A DNA stretch of 64,000 nucleotides from Methanoculleus thermophilus (lineage in GTDB: Archaea; Halobacteriota; Methanomicrobia; Methanomicrobiales; Methanoculleaceae): contig NZ_BCNX01000003.1 of NCBI RefSeq assembly GCF_001571405.1, forward strand, positions 294,068 to 358,067. Direction: 5' to 3'. The notes under the pieces are model-generated. The model made no database searches and was not told the DNA's origin. It saw nothing but the letters and a program-made list of their open reading frames with translations. Both the position numbers and the translations under genes were made by a program. Positions 61,354 to 64,000 of the stretch are shown here, in pieces; the stretch's first letter is position 1; each line of letters begins with the position of its first letter.

Positions 61354-61408
61354 GATCCCCGGTTATGACGAAAAGGAGCGGAAACATAACCTTTCGAGGG
61401 ATAAATGC

Positions 61409-62353
61409 ATGGACGTAATCATCGTCGTTCACACCGAGTTTGGATTTGTACATGCCAGAGAGGTTATCCCTGACAAGAATGCCACGGAGGGCGTCAGCAA
61501 GGGTGTCCCGAACCTGATCAAGGTTGCGGATAGACACGGAGCCAAGGTAACATTTGCCGTAATGCCTGAGGTGGTTGGCGCTTTCCCAAGGGACATCAAC
61601 CACGAAGTCGGGCTGCATATCCACCCGGGATGGGAAGAATTCTGGCAGAGCGGCTTCACCTTTCATGTCGGTGACAAGTACCTGCGGGAGCATTGTCATC
61701 AATCATCCACCTCCACGGTGCTGAGAGGCTACCCATACAAAGAACAGCTCGATATGATCCAGACTGGTTCGGACTGCATCACCGAATCGTTGGGGGTCAG
61801 ACCGACCACGTTTGTGGCTGGTAAGTGGTCTATCGATAACAATACGGTCAGAGCACTGATATCCGCAGGAGTGGAACGGGACTGCTCAGCCCCCGCCCAT
61901 TCAAGGCCCTGCCATTATGACTGGTCAAAACTGCCTCGTATCTGTATGCCGTACCGTCCCAGCGAGCATGACTATCAGGAGAAGGGCGATCTTCCTCTCC
62001 TGATTGTGCCCATATCTCAGATGTTCCATGCCGGAAATGTAAACCCCGAAGTTGTTCCCCAAGTTGGCCTATCCTGGCTGAAGGCGTGTTTCACCGAGTA
62101 CTACAGTCAGAGGATGCCCCTCTTCCACATCTGCCTCCACTCGCCCTGCATGACAGATCCTTACTTCCTCTCGGTGATGGATGAGTTTCTGGGGTTCATA
62201 GCCCAGCACCGGAATATCAACTTCAGATTTGCATCTGAGGTTCATGAGTATGCCCCGGTCAATCCCTCCACTCGAGTTGTCCCGTATTTGTTAGGTCTAA
62301 ATAGGAATATTCTCGGATTGGGCTGGAAAGCGGCATTTAAAAAGATATTTTGA
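61409..62353 (+). CDS. polysaccharide deacetylase-like protein
   Basis: The 314-residue protein resembles the NodB-fold (carbohydrate esterase 4) group. MDVIIVVHTEFGFVHA gives an early strand, AKVTFAVMPEVVGAF resembles the substrate strand, EVGLHIHPGWEEF carries the paired His of the metal site, and PLFHICLHSPCMTDPYF the closing His motif. Metal ligands look partly preserved. Substrate unknown; surface glycan modification fits the context. The ATG at 61409 is chosen over the earlier in-frame start at 61313, which overlaps the dehydrogenase remnant. Its stop shares a base with the next start (TGATG). Confidence 0.65.
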   Translation: MDVIIVVHTEFGFVHAREVIPDKNATEGVSKGVPNLIKVADRHGAKVTFAVMPEVVGAFPRDINHEVGLHIHPGWEEFWQSGFTFHVGDKYLREHCHQSSTSTVLRGYPYKEQLDMIQTGSDCITESLGVRPTTFVAGKWSIDNNTVRALISAGVERDCSAPAHSRPCHYDWSKLPRICMPYRPSEHDYQEKGDLPLLIVPISQMFHAGNVNPEVVPQVGLSWLKACFTEYYSQRMPLFHICLHSPCMTDPYFLSVMDEFLGFIAQHRNINFRFASEVHEYAPVNPSTRVVPYLLGLNRNILGLGWKAAFKKIF

Positions 62354-63375
62354 TGAAATCTATGACTAATTCATATAGCATACTATTCGCTCTCACCAAT
62401 ACCATCTACAGAGCGATCTTCCATGAAGAGATCAGTACTGAGGTTGAAAAGTTTATCAAAAACCTCTCCTACGTGGGCATCGGGACGATTGTCGCATCAG
62501 TCTTCTCGTTTTCGTTTAATATACTTGCAGGTCGCTGGCTAGGGCCATTGGAGTATGGAACATTCACGCTGATCCAATCGGTGGCCATGTTCCTCTATAT
62601 CCCTATGCTGCTTGGGTTTCACACGGCAATGATCAAGTACAATGCCGAGAAAATTGATTTTGCAAGGCAGAGATGCATCATCTCGACGACTTACATCTTA
62701 GTATTCTTGTTCACAGTTGTATCTCTCCTAGTTTATTTCATTTTTTCAAACGAGCTCACGGCCATATTCTCAATATCTCATGAAGTATTCCTTTTTGCAG
62801 TACTCTTCGCCGTCCTGTTTGTGTTTTATACGCTTACAACCGAGACTCTCAAAAGCCTCCACATGATGCGAGCATATTCACGACTGATGCCAGTGCATGC
62901 TGTGATCCTACTCTGTGCGTTTTTTATTTCAGTCTTCTTTTTCAAGGAACTCTCGTTCAAATCCTCATTATTCTCGATGTTGATTGCTTATGGCATGATA
63001 GGAGGAATTATCCTGGTAATCCTCAGGGAATACCTGCGGCCCAAGTTTAACAGAGCATGGGCACGTAAATTACACAAATATAGTGTCTATTCGTTGATGG
63101 GAGGAATTTCATTTATCCTCTATAGCAATATTGATAAAATATTTATTAACAAATACGCTACGGTTTCAGATGTAGGACTCTATTGGGCGTATAATTACTC
63201 TTTCACAACTGTAATACTCCTTTGTGTCAACATCTTTGTGACCGTGTTTTTTCCTGTTGCATCTATGTGCCCCAATAAAGTAATGCTTTTTGAGCGTATT
63301 AAAAAGATTACAATCCTGTTAATAATATTTGGGTGGCCGATTGCAGCAATTGGTAACGTCTCAGATCTTCTGTAA
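62353..63375 (+). CDS. polysaccharide flippase (Wzx/MATE-like), truncated
   Basis: The 340-residue membrane protein has an N-terminal helix bundle of the Wzx/oligosaccharide exporter type (YVGIGTIVASVFSFSFNILA, RWLGPLEYGTFTLIQSVAMF). It ends abruptly after FGWPIAAIGNV with VSDLL and a stop, near the edge of an IS256-type element. Full-length family members are usually about 480 residues, so the last helices are missing. The gene is visibly more AT-rich than the rest of the window. The start overlaps the preceding stop by one base. Confidence 0.75.
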   Translation: MKSMTNSYSILFALTNTIYRAIFHEEISTEVEKFIKNLSYVGIGTIVASVFSFSFNILAGRWLGPLEYGTFTLIQSVAMFLYIPMLLGFHTAMIKYNAEKIDFARQRCIISTTYILVFLFTVVSLLVYFIFSNELTAIFSISHEVFLFAVLFAVLFVFYTLTTETLKSLHMMRAYSRLMPVHAVILLCAFFISVFFFKELSFKSSLFSMLIAYGMIGGIILVILREYLRPKFNRAWARKLHKYSVYSLMGGISFILYSNIDKIFINKYATVSDVGLYWAYNYSFTTVILLCVNIFVTVFFPVASMCPNKVMLFERIKKITILLIIFGWPIAAIGNVSDLL

Positions 63376-64000
63376 TTTGCCTGAGCCCCGTCTCCTTGCC
63401 TGATCATTCCTTCTCCATGGTCAAATACCTTCTGCCGGTGACCCACTCCTCGTTGATGTCCATCAGGATAGATCCGACCAGCCGGAGAAGGGATTCCTCG
63501 TTCGGGAACGCTCCTACGACCTTGGTCCTTCGTTTTAGCTCCTTATTGACCCGTTCCATCAGGTTTGTGGTTCGGATCCGTTTCCCGTGCTGTTTTGGGA
63601 ATGCCGTGTAACTCATCAACCCCGGGAGGAACCGTTCGATGGTATTGGCTGCTTTCCGGTACCCCCTGGCATTCAGGTCATCGGCGAGATCTTGAAGCCT
63701 TTGTTCACTTCCATAGGCCTCCTTCAGGCCTTCTACAACCTCTTTCTGGTGTTTCCGAGGAATATTCCTCAAGACGGCTCGGGTACAATGAACCTGACAC
63801 ATCTGCCAGGATGCACCGAGGAAGGCGGCTTCAGCCGCCTTCTGGATGCCGGTATGCCCATCAGAGATGACCAGTTGAACCCCGGCAAGTCCTCGTTCTT
63901 TGAGGTCCTCGAAGAGTCCCGACCAGAATTCCTCATTCTCACAATCTGTGATTCTTGCGCCGAGGATCTCCCGGTAACCATCCTCGCGCACTCCGGCGAC
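63355..64000. mobile_element. IS256-family insertion sequence, one end only
   Basis: The element's 3' end (relative to the transposase) begins near 63355, where the flippase reading frame diverges from its family. The rest, including the other inverted repeat, lies outside the window. The exact terminal inverted repeat and target duplication cannot be defined from one end. Confidence 0.7.
63404..64000 (-). CDS. IS256-family (mutator) transposase, C-terminal part
   Basis: About 198 residues from inside the catalytic domain are visible; the N-terminus lies beyond base 64000. The second catalytic Asp occurs in QLVISDGHTGIQKA and the Glu in TTNLMERVNKELKRR. MCQVHCTRAVLRNIP (about 75-90 of the visible part) is the family Cys/His segment. 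The GTG at 63991 is internal (VAGVREDGYREIL), not a start. The coding frame appears intact to the stop at 63404. Confidence 0.9.
   Translation of the reverse strand, partial: VAGVREDGYREILGARITDCENEEFWSGLFEDLKERGLAGVQLVISDGHTGIQKAAEAAFLGASWQMCQVHCTRAVLRNIPRKHQKEVVEGLKEAYGSEQRLQDLADDLNARGYRKAANTIERFLPGLMSYTAFPKQHGKRIRTTNLMERVNKELKRRTKVVGAFPNEESLLRLVGSILMDINEEWVTGRRYLTMEKE

Noticed and set aside
63376..63403. Terminal inverted repeat of the IS256 element
   Set aside because: Only one end is in the window, so no repeat can be confirmed by its partner.
1..64000. CRISPR arrays, tRNA, rRNA, 7S RNA and RNase P RNA
   Set aside because: No regularly spaced direct repeats, no cloverleaf with TTCRANY, and no conserved rRNA or ncRNA segments were seen. 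The repeats at 22.9-23.4 kb are neither evenly spaced nor identical, so they are not CRISPR.

Overview
The window is about 64 kb of archaeal DNA. The archaellum (arl/fla) operon, the chemotaxis genes including archaeal CheF, pelota, ABCE1, a FilR1-like regulator and many PAS-domain sensors point to a methanogenic euryarchaeon of the order Methanomicrobiales, probably Methanoculleus-like. The window holds no rRNA or methanogenesis marker, so this assignment is an inference. Coding DNA is mostly GC-rich. AT-rich stretches occur at promoters and in the last 3 kb. || 0-17 kb, motility and taxis: an archaellin C-terminus, a minus-strand glycosyltransferase-like membrane gene in the gap, then arlCE (frameshifted)-arlG-arlF-arlH-arlI-arlJ, an unrecognised acidic membrane-anchored protein, cheF, cheY-cheB-cheA-cheC-cheD, and a secreted beta-propeller gene overlapping cheD. 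No cheR, cheW or receptor gene is present here. || 17-24 kb, translation quality control on the minus strand: RqcH/NEMF-like protein, pelota, an EMC6-like membrane protein and ABCE1, with an FKBP isomerase upstream. An 844-bp gap contains several copies of a dispersed repeat. || 24-38 kb, mixed genes: a STAND-like ATPase, CYTH protein, phosphoesterase, B12-binding radical SAM protein, FilR1-like regulator, UbiA prenyltransferase, a PAS protein with a pseudo-kinase tail, DUF1616, two archaellin-like proteins, DUF457, DUF5714, an ABC exporter and a DUF5518 protein. || 38-43 kb: an aldolase-phosphofructokinase operon and a polar amino-acid ABC transporter lacking its binding protein. A matching lipoprotein is encoded at 55.5 kb. 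|| 43-60 kb: a PAS/GAF histidine kinase, CopB-type and ZntA-type P1B ATPases, a PKD-like secreted protein, a lone PemK/MazF-like protein, a second PAS protein with the same truncated kinase tail, acylphosphatase, nitroreductase, HtrA protease, alpha/beta hydrolase, GDPD, DUF2795, a DMT transporter with a His-rich tail and no canonical start codon, and a bicupin lipoprotein. || 60.6-64 kb: a decaying surface-polysaccharide locus. It has a sugar-nucleotide dehydrogenase with a large internal deletion, a deacetylase-like protein, and a flippase cut off by an IS256-family element that runs out of the window.
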